This document shows, in pieces, positions 31,350 through 43,708 of a DNA stretch of 64,000 bases. Made by a program: the position numbers and the translations under genes. Origin of the DNA: Sarocladium kiliense (Eukaryota > Ascomycota > Sordariomycetes > Hypocreales > Sarocladiaceae); assembly GCA_030734395.1 (NCBI GenBank), contig JAUZTG010000029.1, positions 1,116,001 through 1,180,000 on the forward strand. The letters are read 5' to 3'. Numbering within the stretch: position 1 is the first letter of the stretch; each line of letters begins with the position of its first letter. Under the pieces are notes generated by a model, which saw only the letters and a list, made by a program, of their open reading frames with translations, searched no databases and was not told the DNA's origin.

Positions 31350-32878
31350 CTACTCAGGCTTGCGACCATAGACGTAGTGCACAAGCATGTAGCTATGAAC
31401 CTTGGGGTTGCGAATCGCTTTTCGCAAACTTGCCAGCCAAACCTGATACTCATCTGCTGGCCAACCTAGGACCTGCTGCCACATCATGAGTGTGTAGCCT
31501 AAAATGGGTGTTAAAATTCGCGCCTAATTGTGGTAGAAAGATACTGTCTCACCTTCCAAATCGTTCTCGAGAGTTGCCTTGACGAATCTGCCAACTTCGG
31601 CAAGCTTGGGGTCCTTTGGCCAACCTCCAATCGGAATCTGTGTTGGGATGTCAGTCAGGGATGATACGGTGGAATGGGGAGCATTATCACGGCATACCTT
31701 GTAGATGACCTTCTGCTGGTCAACAAAGCCAGCCTTGTTGAATGCTTCTTCTTGTAACTCCCGGACGAAGAACGGACGATCCATGATCTTGCCCCCTTCT
31801 CGGAACAGATTCCCGTACTTTGCCAACACAGGCTCCAATTCCACAGTTCCATCATCAGAGCGGAACTCAACGTCGCACTCTCCAGACTGCACCCAGCCTC
31901 CGGGAGCACAGCAACGGTAAGCCTGCGCCAATAAGGCGTCCCAGTTCTTGATGGAGCCGAAGATGTAGCGGATGTGGATGAAGTCAAATTGATTGTCGTC
32001 CCATGTCCAGTCAAGGGCTGCGTCGTCGATTTCGAAGCGCAAATTGGGGGGAACCCAAGCAGGCTGAACGGGAGAAAGGTCGGTGCCGATCACTTCAGCA
32101 CCAGGGAACAGATCGGCGAACTCACTATCAGGGTCAATTAGCAAAGCATACCGTTTAACGTCCCGTCGGCTTCATACATAGCCCAAATGCCTGTAGAATC
32201 TGATTAGCAAACACTAATGGATGATCTTGCCGCTGCTGATCTCACCTGTTCCAGTACCAATATCGAGTACGCGCTGGGGTAAGTTCGTTCAGCCTCAAAT
32301 TGATTCAACTGACGAAGTATGGCCCAAGTCTTACCTGGATCTTGTCTGTCTCCAGGGGAGCGAGGTATAATTTCTCATCCAAAAGGATGGATAGATAATG
32401 GTGACTATCAATCATTGTCAGTTGACTGCATACGAATGGCGGCGAGATTGGATGTGAGACTACCTCATTTCGATGGAGTCCAGTTGCTGATCATCGTTTG
32501 GCAGGAAATAGTTTGTTGTGAATTTGCTGCTATGATAAGTGCGGCCCTGAAGCCTTCGATAGTCCAGAATGCTGGATGAGACTGAGGCGGTGGACGGCTC
32601 TCTGCAATCAACCTGTCAGTAATCTACACTTGACCTTCGTTAAACCTTGGTTAAGCCTCGCGCGTGGACTGACCCTTCTGGACCAAAAGCCGAGTCGGTC
32701 TCGCCGGCCTCGTCGTTCTATGGATACGATCAGCAAGCGCGGGTCCCTGTGCACCCTAAAGCCGGACGAAGCTCACCGTGCCATCATCCTCTGCAGCAAC
32801 GAGGACGTCGCCGTTGGGTGGTGTTTGTCCAGCCGCGGGGGCCTCGGGCGCGTCCGCTTGCGTGGGTTGCGCAGACAT
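31350..32878 (-). CDS. LaeA/TAM-like SAM-dependent methyltransferase with nine exons
   Basis: complement(join(31350..31498, 31553..31637, 31698..32124, 32178..32190, 32246..32273, 32335..32404, 32464..32601, 32674..32717, 32777..32878)), 351 aa. The N-terminus is disordered (MSAQPTQADAPEAP). The family entry motif SSILDYRRLQGRTYH is followed by HHYLSILLDEKLYLAPL. SAM-binding motif I is RVLDIGTGTGIWAIEFADLFPGAEVIGTDLSP, split over exons of 28, 13 and 427 bases. Post-I blocks FDFIHIRYIFGSIKNWDALL and CCAPGGWVQSGE follow, and the C-terminus is LGWPADEYQVWL..VHSYMLVHYVYGRKPE. The architecture is that of the large fungal TAM/LaeA-like methyltransferase group; acceptor substrates are mostly unknown. 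It begins 2.4 kb from the divergent C2-domain gene. Confidence 0.9.
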
Positions 32879-35258
32879 GTTGGTCGCTTAATGGGAATGA
32901 AACAAGTAGGACAATCAGGCAAGGCGAGCAAGCAAGCATAAACGCGTATGTTTGGGACGGATTCACAGGTCAAACGAACACACAGTGCGGATGAGTTGCA
33001 AGTGAGGGGTGATGGGAAGCTGCGTGCCAAGATAAGATGTGGATGGCTGACAGGGTGTCTAACTGGGTGTTTCGGTGTTCGCCATCGGCATCGGAGCAGG
33101 CGGAGCTGTACAGTAGCTGCAGGCAGAGGGCACCAGCATCGTCTAGCAAAGCGGTTTTGTCGATGCTGACGGTTATGGACCGCCAAACGAGGAAAGCATG
33201 TGCATTGTTCACTCGGTGGTACGGGAGCCTCTGCCTCCAGGTTGTCAAAGAAGCTTGGGCTAACGTAACAACACGCAGGTAATGAGGGGTGTGGCTTACA
33301 CTTGGACCAGTTCGCAAGGCAAGACAGATGAGAGCAAACAAGAACACAACATCTGTAGAAATCAGCATTTGGAAATGGAACAAGACATTGAGCGGACAAA
33401 GAGACGGATATGAGGGACGTGGAACTTGGGGGAGACTCGTGTGGAGGTTCATGGTTATCTCGCCATTAAACACTACGCCTGGAACAAGGACGCCAGAACA
33501 TATTGGGTCTTGACCCTAGACGACGATATCTCATCAATTCAAGAATCAACTCAAGAATCAATCCAACGTGTCACTCACCACTTTCTACCTATTTACGATG
33601 CTTGCGGTGGTGAATCCTTAGAGACTGAAGAAGTCAAGAGATGTAGGGTAGGCAGGTGACCTGCATTTGCTGCCACACGAATCGATAGGGACAGCGAACG
33701 CATCTCTCTGGACCGAGTGAGCACAGGGCCGGGAGGAGCAGTCCTTCATACTAGTGATGGAAGTTGAATAGCTCTCTGACCGCGCTGTTGCTTGGCTTTA
33801 CTGATCATTGAAACTCGCAACGCAACTCGCCGCATAGGAGAATCGTATAGGAACAAACCACAGGGTGGAATTGCATCAGTAGATCGAACGTCACTATTAC
33901 CCTACATGGAAAAGAAAAACACAGGCTCATTTCCAAGGGCTGACCATATACAGCATGTAAAAGGTGCCATGTTTGGGCAATGCATACCTCAAGTTCAACC
34001 ATTCTCACACAGTCCCCGTGTTGTTCACAGCTAAGAGAATGGCGATTGTATCTTTAAATATCTGCCCCTCGATGTCAGTCGCTGCCAAAACAGCCCACGG
34101 TCAATCCAGTGTGCAGTCTCAAATCCCTGCTCTCCCAGAACTCCAGCGAAGCCAAGAGGCGCTGGACAATGCCGTCGGTGATTGAGGACCAAGGCATGGC
34201 GAAAGCTTGACGTCGCTGTGCCCACCTCCAGGGTGGGATCACGATCCTCGACCCAGTTGGGAATGGGCATGCACAGTCCACGCGGCTGACAGCACTAGCT
34301 GCCGCGAATGATTCGGAAAAAGCAGCAGAGAATGGGGGGATTTAGCTTCGTCTGTGCCTGTGGGTTGAATTGGGAATTGAGGGAAGGGTGGTGGCTGATT
34401 TTGACAGCATGAAGGGTCGTCGTCGACCCAATCTGACGTTGACTACCTCAGGTATACAAAGCCTGTGGCAGGGCTGAATCTCGTCATACCGCTTCCCCCC
34501 CAAACTAAGCCGGTCTGGTTCCAATTCTGCCGTGTCGGGAAGTGGCTTATGAGCCAGTTCTTGGAGAAGCAACCGGGCGTCCCAAGTGCGAAGACAAGCC
34601 TGAATCTCGAATGCGCCGACGATCGACAGAGACCTGTGTGCCTGGCCGCCTTGATTCCTCCTCCCTCACAAACCTCCCTCTGCCATGTCTCCCCCTCTTT
34701 GGGAGCATTTCCTCCATAATACTGGAGCTCCCAGCCAGTCAATTGCTTTCGCCAAGGCGTGGAATCAAGCATTGACCAGCGTTGATACGCCGTGTCATGA
34801 CACACGTTGAGGCATGCACCGGGCCCTTGCGCAACCTGGCACCACCCAAGCTGCCAGAAATGACGTATGCCTATCCGCCCACGCACCGCCTGGACGAAGC
34901 TTCACCAGCTGCAAATGCAAATGCAACCAGCACCTGAGCAGGCTGCCAGCTTGATTCCTCTAGCTACCTAATCTACAACCCATTGCCATCTCCGCATTTC
35001 TTTCTCCAACAATCGTCTGTCTCTTGTCAAAAGCCAAGTCGTGGAGAGCTGCACCTACTTCGTCTCCCACTCTGTCTGTCTCTCTCGTGTCTGTACCTCT
35101 GCTCGCTACTACTTCGCATCTATCACTGCAACATCGCATGCAGCCTCGATCGGCTTCGTAGCTACTAAGCATTGACTCGCATCGCATCGCATCAGCTTCA
35201 AGAATCGACCGTTTGCTTTTCCAGCTGCTCAAGCTGACCACCGTCCCTACCGCACAGC
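32879..35258. other. 2.4 kb divergent intergenic region
   Basis: Between the methyltransferase (-) and the Mug190-like gene (+). The last 250 bases before 35259 are rich in CT and TCTG repeats, as in long fungal leaders. Small frames near 33426-33659 and 34443-34886 have no family features. I see no gene. Confidence 0.5.
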
Positions 35259-38200
35259 ATGTCCGGCCATGGCCAAGACGACATCGAACATGCTCGTCGC
35301 TACAAGACTCCATACAGCGCCAAGCACCCCATTCCTACCATAGCCAAGTATCGCAAAGAAAAGGAGTCTCGGCAGCAGAATGCCCTTCATAAAGACGACA
35401 ACGAATCCTCCAACTATGACCAGACCTACGAGGAGGGCCATGATGCCGACGTCGACGATGGTTCGGGTGCGCAGGACCACCAGCATGATGATACACCCAA
35501 GGATACGTCCGAGGTCGACCCTGGCGCCTCCGATCCCAAGAAGAGGCGGAAAGAAATGAAGCATAACAAGCAAGAACGAGCCGAGCGAGAAGTCACAGAT
35601 CCTGTTACCCATCTGCCCATTGTTGTCCACGACTTTACAGACAAGGCTCTCAAGGAGGTCGACTTCAACCAACCGCCGTTTGGCTCGACTGGTAAAACAG
35701 CGACCGGATTGAGCGGCAAGAAGAAGTCGGATGAGCAGCTCGATGAAGAGAAGAACGACATTCAAGATGGGCACAACTTCCTTGTCAATCGATTTCCTCC
35801 GCCCGACTTCGATGCCTTGCGCCAGGAGCTGGTCTCCATCAATAAAACGGGGATTACCTTTGCTTTGGCGGGTAGTGTTGCCATTATTGTCGGTGCTGTT
35901 CTTCTCGACCGATTCATCAGGCGTGATGGATTCTTCTACAGAGATGACGGAAAGTTTCACTTATCTACAGCTGCCACCTGGGTAGTTCTTGTGTCATTCT
36001 CACTTGGAAGCATTGCCATGCTCGTAATCAGTGTTCGAGACTGGATCTCGAAAAAGGTGAACGGAGTATTCCAGGATGAGGTCTGGGATGCGCAGCGTCG
36101 TCAGATCAAGTCAGACGCAGCTCGGCATGAGAACGAAACCACTGCGTGGCTTAACTCCCTCCTTGCATCCGTGTGGCCGCTCATCAACCCCGATCTCTTC
36201 GCCGGATTGGCAGACATGCTCGAGGACGTTATGCAGGCCTCACTTCCTCGATTCATCCGTATGGTCAGCGTGGAAGACATTGGACAAGGCAGCGAGTCTC
36301 TGCGCATCCTGGGTGTGCGTTGGCTGCCGACCGGCGCCGCGACCAAGTCCGTGACGGAGGATGGCGACCTCACTGTGGAAAACCAGGATGAGGCCGACAC
36401 CAATGAACAGAGCAAGGACAAAGCACGCAATGATAGCGGGAATGACAACCAAAATTCTGATGGCAATGCAGTCGCGGAGGGCATGGAAGCCGAGGAGGGT
36501 GAGTTCGTCAACCTCGAGGTTGCATTCGCCTATCGCACTCGGTCAACGTCAAAGACCCTCAAGGAGCGGACAAAGGATATGCATCTTTACTTGGCTTTCT
36601 ATCTGCCTGGAAATATCAAGGTTCCTGTCTGGGTGGACCTGCAGGGCATCATTGGTACGATGCGTGTGCGTTTGCAGCTTACACCGGATCCGCCGTTCTT
36701 CCAGCTTGCAACCATTACCTTCCTCGGACAGCCCAAGGTCGACCTCAGCTGTGTTCCTCTCAGCAAACATGCTCTGAACATCATGGACGTGCCTATGATC
36801 AGTAACTTTGTACAGTCTTCGGTGGATGCAGCCATGGCCGAATATGTTGCTCCGAAGAGCTTGACGCTGGATCTGAAAGACATGCTTGTTGGCGACGACT
36901 TCAAGAAGGACACCAATGCCAAGGGTGTCTTGGTCGTAAACATTAAGCGAGGCTACGACTTCAAGGTTGGAGACACGGGTATTCCTCTCATCAAGGAAGG
37001 TAGCTCTGATCCCTACGTCTCAGTCGGCTGGGCGAAGTTTGGCAAGGTTATGTGGAGCACACGGATACTCAAAAGCGAAATGGAGCCTTGGTGGGATGAG
37101 GTCTGCTACGTTCTTGTGACGCCTCAAGAGCTGAATGTCGATGAAAGGCTACGCCTCCAGCTCTGGGACTCGGATAGACTCACCGCTGACGACGACCTGG
37201 GCCGTATTGAAGTGGACCTCAAGGAGATTATGCGAAGTGACAAGTCCAATGGCAAGATGTGGCATCGAACTGACGGCTTCCGTGCACTGAAATCCGGAGA
37301 CAATATGCCCGGGAAGCTTGAATGGAGCATTGGTTACTTCTCCAAGGCGCGTCTCCAGGCATGCCAGTTCAAGCGGCAGACCCATGATCCCGAGGTACGC
37401 AATATGGACCAACTCAAGAAAAAGGTCACGGAAAGCTGCGAAAGGAAGCTGCGCGAGACCATGTTCAAGGAAGGCCGTAGCGAACGCGACGAGAGCGAAA
37501 TGGAACAACAAAAGGAGCAGGAGATGAAGGAGGAAGAGGACGCCATGATTATCTCCGCACCTCCGCCAGAGAACTATCCCAGCGGACTGTTCAGCCTTCA
37601 GATTCACAACATCACGGGGCTGGAACTCGAGAAGCTCAGCAAGGACGAGAACGAGTCCGACAACAAAGAGGAAGAGGAAAGCGGCGAAGGGCTTCCGAGT
37701 GCCTACTGCACCATCATCATCAACCATAAGAAGCAGTTCAAGACCCGCACCAAGCCGCAAAATGCAAAGCCGTTCTACAACGCTGGGTGCGAACGCTTTA
37801 TCGGCGATTGGCGTGACGCTGAGGTCATGGTCTCTGTGCGAGACGCACGAGTTGACGAGGAGGACCCGCTCCTCGGCATGGTTTACCTGCCACTCAGCGA
37901 GATCTTCAAGGAGCGCTCACAGGTGATGGGCTTCTGGCCCCTGACTGGTGGTGTCGGCTACGGCCGTATTCGTCTCTCCATGGTCTGGCGCAGCTTGCAG
38001 CTCCGAGCACCTCCCAACATGCTTGGGTGGGACTACGGCACCGTCGAAGTCCAGCCATGGGCCACAGTCACAAACGAGTCAAACCTCCCTCAAGACCCTT
38101 CATCTGCAAAGCTCAAGTTCAAGACGAACCTCAGCTCCGGCAAGATGCACTATAACAAGGAGGAAGGCAAGTGGACTGCAAAGCGCGACCGGAGCCTGAA

Positions 38201-38995
38201 GCTTGCTGTGCACAGAAGGTACAGCAGCTGTCTCTCCATTGCCTTGAAGCACAAGGGGAAGTTGGGCGAGAATGTCAGCGCATTTTGTGTATTGTGGTTG
38301 AAGGATCTCGTGGATGAGGAGCCCACGGAGCTGGACCTGACAATCTGGAAGGGAGACTTCAAGCGCGCAACGGCCTGCTGTTTGCAGGAACCAGGTGAGA
38401 AGCTAGGAACCTTGAAAGTGAAGCTCACGTTCTGGGCTGGCCTGGTAAAACCCCCCCCCCCCCCAATACATGCGAATAAGTGTTGAAATACTGACATGGA
38501 AACAAAACAGGGGGGCGCACACTCAAAATGGATCAGCAAAGACCAGAACTTGCGCGAAGTCGCCGAAGTCATCGACACCGCGCGCGACAACCTCCAAGCC
38601 GATCAAAAGGAGAAAGAGGCAGGCATCGTGGACGCAGGCTCGGAGTCCAGCAGCGACGACAGCTCCTCAGACGAGGATAGCTCAGATGACGAGGCCAAAG
38701 ACGGCAGCAAGGGCAATAAGCAGGGCCCTGTGGACCAATTCAAGGATTACAAGAGGCGTGAGAAAGGCTTACATCGGAAACATCGCGGGATTATGCAGTG
38801 GAAGGTAAGTCATTCCCGCCCTACCACCTGAGACAATGTCTCCGAGAAAGATGAGATACAGAGTGCTAACAAACTGATTCTCAGATCCCGCGAACTGCCA
38901 AGTGGGCAAAGCACAAGGTCGAGCAGGTCGGTGGCGTTGGTAAGGGAGTCTTTCAGCGACACTCCGAGGGGGGAGGTATTGAGACGGAGGTTTAA
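35259..38995 (+). CDS. Mug190-like SMP and C2-domain lipid-transfer/tether protein
   Basis: join(35259..38444, 38511..38804, 38885..38995), 1196 aa. It has an acidic and basic disordered N-terminus. A hydrophobic hairpin follows, with helices at about 194-218 (TGITFALAGSVAIIVGAVLL) and 236-258 (TWVVLVSFSLGSIAMLVISV). An SMP-type lipid-binding domain (about 280-545) has WLNSLLASVWPLINPDLFAG and the LNIMDVPMISNFVQ segment. A C2 domain (about 556-665) carries SSDPYVSVGW and WDSDRLTADDDLGR, and a second divergent C2 lies at about 775-895. The tail is Ser/Asp-rich with basic KYRRREKGLHRKHRG-like stretches. This is the order of fungal Mug190/tricalbin-type proteins at ER-plasma membrane contacts. 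The first intron begins with GTAAAA immediately followed by 14 C bases. The last exon encodes IPRTAKWAKHKVEQVGG. Confidence 0.9.
38451..38464. repeat. C14 homopolymer in intron 1 of the Mug190-like gene
   Basis: Fourteen C bases begin six bases after the donor GT (GTAAAA). Confidence 0.95.
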
Positions 38996-39453
38996 GGGAG
39001 TTGGGGGGGGGGGGGGGGGGGGCAATATGATGGATATCATCAACATGAAGTTGGAGAAGAGGATCATCCTCAGGGCTAGGCTAGCTGGAAAATTGACGAG
39101 GACATGAGTACATGCGTAATATCCCGAAGCCACAGCTGGTGACAAGATACAGCGGTGGACTACGTTACGGATCAGAGTCGCGCCAGGTCAGTTTTGCATC
39201 TCATCATTTAGCTATGTTTCATGCAATGCCATATATACATAACTAGAATATTAGATCCTCCTCCAACGCCATACCAAGAAGACATGATAAAACCCTCCTC
39301 TATAAGAGACGCCCGGGGTCGTTTATACCGTTAAATCGTTGCCTTTTTGTCCAGTCAACACTTTTGTTGTTCCGCTTTCCCCCCTCAGCCTCCAGTGTTT
39401 CACTTCATTGAGAGGCCTGATCCACCTCCGTTCTGTCGTAAAGAGCCAGTCCC
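38996..39453. other. Convergent 3' region
   Basis: Lies between the ends of the Mug190-like gene (+) and the histidine kinase gene (-). Apart from the G20 run it shows no feature. Confidence 0.6.
39003..39022. repeat. G20 homopolymer just after the Mug190-like stop codon
   Basis: Twenty G bases lie eight bases downstream of the TAA at 38993-38995, within the expected 3' untranslated region. Run lengths of this kind are also prone to sequencing error. Confidence 0.9.
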
Positions 39454-42400
39454 TCACCGTGGCTGCTCGTTCTCTTCTCGGAACTTGGACATGTTCTCTT
39501 CCGTTAACTTCTCACCCTGATCTTCTTCGTCGTGTCGCTGGCCAGCCCTTACTGCCATGGGTCCACCTGCTGCCTCAAGCATCTTTTTCTCGTGGAGTTT
39601 GCTCGTCCATTCCTTCTCTCCTTCTTGTCTGCGGATTTGCTGCTGGTGATGTAAGCCCATCTCTGAGCCAAGGGAGTCGAATGGTGACGGTTCTGGTCCG
39701 CCGTTGGTGGTGAGCGGTCGGGGCGTGATGGGGCTGTTGTGGTCGAAATCTGCTGTAGCATCATCCCCGAAAACGAAAGCATTGTCTTCGATGCCTGTGC
39801 CAGGAATTTCGGAGTTCTCGCAATGTTCGCTGAGCTCGGAGCAGTCTGATGTAGATATATCGGTCGCAGCAGAGGAGATGCCCTTGCGTGGTCGCATTGT
39901 GGTCCATCGTGTGATCATGTGCTCGATGATGCTGCCAGTGACGGGTTTGCTGACATAGTCGTCCATGCCAGCTTTGAAGGCCTTTTCACGGTCGCCATAG
40001 ATAGCAGAAGCCGTCATAGCGACGATGGCGACATCGTGAACAAGCGCTTTGTAAGGCATGTGGTGGCGAAGGATGTGGGTGCACTGCGAATGTCAGGCTT
40101 GGTTGAGATCAGGTGAATATGGTACGAGCTTACCTTGTAGCCATCGATGGTCGGCATTTGGACGTCCATGAGAATGATGTCAGGCTTGACATTGTTGCCG
40201 TCAATAACACCCATAAGGTAATCCAGTGCTTCCTTGCCATTCCAGAGCGCCTTGACTTGGAAGCCCATCTTCGTGATAGCGTAGATCGCGAACTTCTGGT
40301 TCACGGGGCTAACGGGCAGGTGTCAGTAGATGATCCATCAGTACGCGGCTTCAGTGCTTACTTGTCCTCAACGACCAAAACCAAGATCTTGGACCGATCG
40401 ACCTTAGGAGATGCCGTTCCTGAGTCTGGAACGTCACGAGGAGTCTGTCGCGCACGAGACACAGTAGGGGATGCAACCGCATCACTCGAAACCGGGGAAT
40501 TGCGTCCTTGCTGCTCGTGCTCAGAGCTGTTGCAAGACAAGCTTAGCTCGGACTGCAGGCGGTCCGGTAGCGCCCCGGCCTGAACAGTCTTACTATTCTG
40601 TGGACTGGAAGGCTTGTGGAATGGGATCCAGAACGTTGCGGTCGTTCCTTTGCCAAGGGTTGATCGTAGAGTGATGCGCCCACGCATCAGGTCCAGCAAG
40701 TTCTTGCAGATGGTAAGACCAAGGCCGGTGCCTCCGAAGCGTCGAGCTGTTGATGCGTCTCCTTGTGAGAACGGCTGGAACAACCGCTTTCTCACCTGCT
40801 CTTGAATGCCGATGCCGGTATCTTCCACTGTGAACCGAACCTCCACCGAGTCTGCTGTCTCTCTTTCCTTGACTACTGAGAAACGGACATAGCCTTGGTT
40901 GGTGAATTTGATGCTGTTGGTGAGGAGGTTCGTGATGATCTGTCGAACACGTCCGGGGTCGCCAATAACAACCATGTCGTTCTTGATGTCTCCGCCGATA
41001 TCTGACCTGAAGTCAAGATTCTTCCGCTCAACGGCAAACTGTAGCATCTTGCCGACTTCTTTGACAATGAGCGATAGGGAGAATTGTACCTCCTCGATAT
41101 CGAGTCGGCCAGATTCAACCTTTGAGAAGTCGAGAATATCGTTGATAACAGTAAGTAAGGACGTAGCCGAGCTCTGAATGTTGTCGACAAAGTCTCGTTG
41201 CCCTTCATCAAGAGTCGTTGCGCCTAAAAGCTCCGCCATTCCCAAGACACCAGTAATTGGTGTCCGGATTTCATGAGACATGTTAGCTAGAAACTGGCTC
41301 TTCAGCCGGGTAGCCTCCTTGGCTGCTGCCTCATTGGCGATCGCCTTGCGCTTTTCCTCTGACTGTCTTTGCAGCGCTTCTTCCCGTCTTCGGATTTCTG
41401 TAACGTCCATAATCACTCCGATTACGCCAGCAGTGGTATCGTGAGAGGCAACTTTTCCTTGGCTGTGGTAAGGGATGAAGCGTGTGCGGTACCACTGGTC
41501 ATCTTTGAATTGTCAGTCAAGTTCTTGCAGGGCCATACGCAGCAGTACTCACCAATTCGGTGCTCCCGAATCCCCTCCATGGTTTTGCCGTCCAGGATAT
41601 CTTCAATAGGCTGCAAGAACTCCGGACGCTCCCCCTCAGGCAATTGATCTGTTAAGTGATTGAAGACGGTGTACATATTCTGACCAATGAACCACCGATT
41701 GCTTTTCGAGAGCTCTTCTGCCTTATCCCATATCAAGGATCCTTCGAGCAGAGTCACTCGTCTTTCGGTATCAACGGTGAACAGTGTCACTTTCCCATGT
41801 TTCAGGACACTCAGTAGTTGCTCACGAGTTTGCGCGGCAGATATCTTCGTTTGCACATTATCGTGGACATCAGTGCAGGTACCTAATGGATTGTCAGCAG
41901 AAGAGTCTCTCAAAGGTTGTGGACAGCTTACCAAACCACTTCTCGACCTCGCCGGTCTCTTTGTTACGAGCCGGTGCAGCACGACCGAGGAACCATCTCC
42001 ACTCGCCTTCCTTGCTCTTACATCGGTATTCGACTTCGTATGCTTCACCGGTTTCCAGAGCACGAAGCCAGCGCGGTCGTGCTTCTTCCAGATCATCGGA
42101 GTGGAAGGGTATTTGCCATCCTAGTCCCATAGATTCCTCCTCTGTCAGGCCAGTATATTCGTACCAGCCTGAGTTGAAGTAGTCATGCATGCCGTCTGGC
42201 GTCGCCGTCCAGACCATTTGTGGCATTGTATCGCATATTAAACGGAAGTGCTCTTCACGTTCCTCGTCTCGTTCCTTGATCTGCACGATTTCATCTGTCA
42301 TAGTTGTGACATCACGACACGTCACAACACCCGCCAGGAACTCGCTCGTTGTGTCATCACGGATCGCTTCCCCCAGCACATCAAAAACCACCTTCTGGCC

Positions 42401-43708
42401 GTCAGGGCGGTATGTACCGATCCGCATGTTACTGAAAGGTTTCTCGGTCTTAATAAGTATGGAGATAGGGAATTCGTCCGGCATGAGCTGTTGCGTGAAA
42501 TCTTCGTTCCACATCTGCCACTGCTCTATCATGGCAAAACCATCCGTTCCAGATGATGAATCATGCTGTTCGCCGAACAGCTTTCGAGCCGCCTTGTTTG
42601 GAAATGTAGCACTTCCATCTTTCCACATGGCGAGGATTGGCATCTCTGTGTTGTCAAGCAGTGCATCCTTGATCAGGAGCATCTTTTGTAGCAGAGACGG
42701 TGTGCTTGACTGGGATGCCATAGCCGGCGGGCCCATCGGCGGGAAAGGACTTGAAGACATCGTCACGATGCCGGGGCTGTGGAAAGATGGCGAATTGGAA
42801 TCCCGGCTCGAGGTGACGGAAGAGGAGTTGGAGTTTGTAATGCTTGGTCGGCCTGCAGCCTCCAATAAGCCTGGTCTTGCGATTGATTTTCTGGATTGTA
42901 CCAATGAAGAAGGTCGGGATTGGCTGCTTGTGAAGGTAAGTGTGAAGAATGGCTGTCTCTCCTCAACCTCCCAAATACTGGTGATCATCTTGGCGTAGAT
43001 GTGTTGGTTTGTCGAAGAATCATTCGACGTTTTGGCAGGGTTTGGTTTCGCGACTGTCTTTCGAGATATCACCACTTCTACAACGGCATTTTGTGCCGAG
43101 CTTGCACTTGAGGCTCCTGTAGCGGTCGTAGGGGCCTGCCCAGCTGCGGTTGGCGTGGAATCACCGTTGTTGATAGACTCGCGACGAGTGCCACCAGATG
43201 CACCTCGAATACCCATCTCGTCCACCATCGTATCAAAGAATGTGTCCCAAGTGAGCCACACCGGCCGGCCATCTTGCAGCATGTCAATTCCCACTTGAGA
43301 CAAGGTCTGGCCCCGCAACTTCTCCAGCGTTGCGGATGAATCGTCCTCGGCACCTTCCGGGAGGAGATCAAGCATCCGTGCCATGGCTTCGTTGGCTTGG
43401 ACGACCGTTTTGAGATTATTGAGAATCATGACGGGGACTGGAAGATATTGCATGGCGGAGAAGGCCAGCTGTGCGGGACTGAGTGCAGGCATCTCGAGAC
43501 GGAAAGGGCTTTGTGAAGTTGATCTACGACCACTGAGCGACTGTCCATGAGGGTCGCGCAAGAAGCGGCCGCCGCCGGAGTGAGGCGCATGGCCATCTTT
43601 GGCAGAGTGAAGAAGTTTGATGGATTCGGAGCTGGACGAATCGCCAGAGGGGACGGGCCTAGTAGCTCGTGGACGGTAATTTTCATCGATGGGATCTGGC
43701 GGCGTCAT
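39454..43708 (-). CDS. Hybrid histidine kinase with PAS domains
   Basis: complement(join(39454..40083, 40134..40308, 40362..41502, 41553..41882, 41932..43708)), 1350 aa from the ATG at 43708. The order is: a Ser/Pro-rich start; a PAS-like region at about 75-260; two further PAS/PAC units (about 360-480; then HFRLICDTMPQMVWTATPDG and EYTGLTEEE at about 495-595); and a PAS-like part at about 600-730. HisKA follows with the H-box FLANMSHEIRTPITGVLGMAELL (phospho-His about 779). HATPase has N-box NLLTNSIKFTNQG, G1 VEDTGIGIQ and G2 FGGTGLGLTICKNL. REC has ILVLVVEDN and the acceptor Asp about 1131 in DIILMDVQMPTIDGY, then MTASAI and VSKPV. A disordered Ser/Glu-rich tail ends it. Cytosolic, no membrane helix. 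It should pass phosphate to an Ypd1-type HPt protein, not present here. I do not assign the HHK class. Confidence 0.93.

Noticed and set aside
32129..32155. A 27-base intron in the first TAM methyltransferase
   Set aside because: Too short, and it leaves extra residues in motif I; the 53-base intron 32125-32177 gives the standard GIWAIEFAD sequence.
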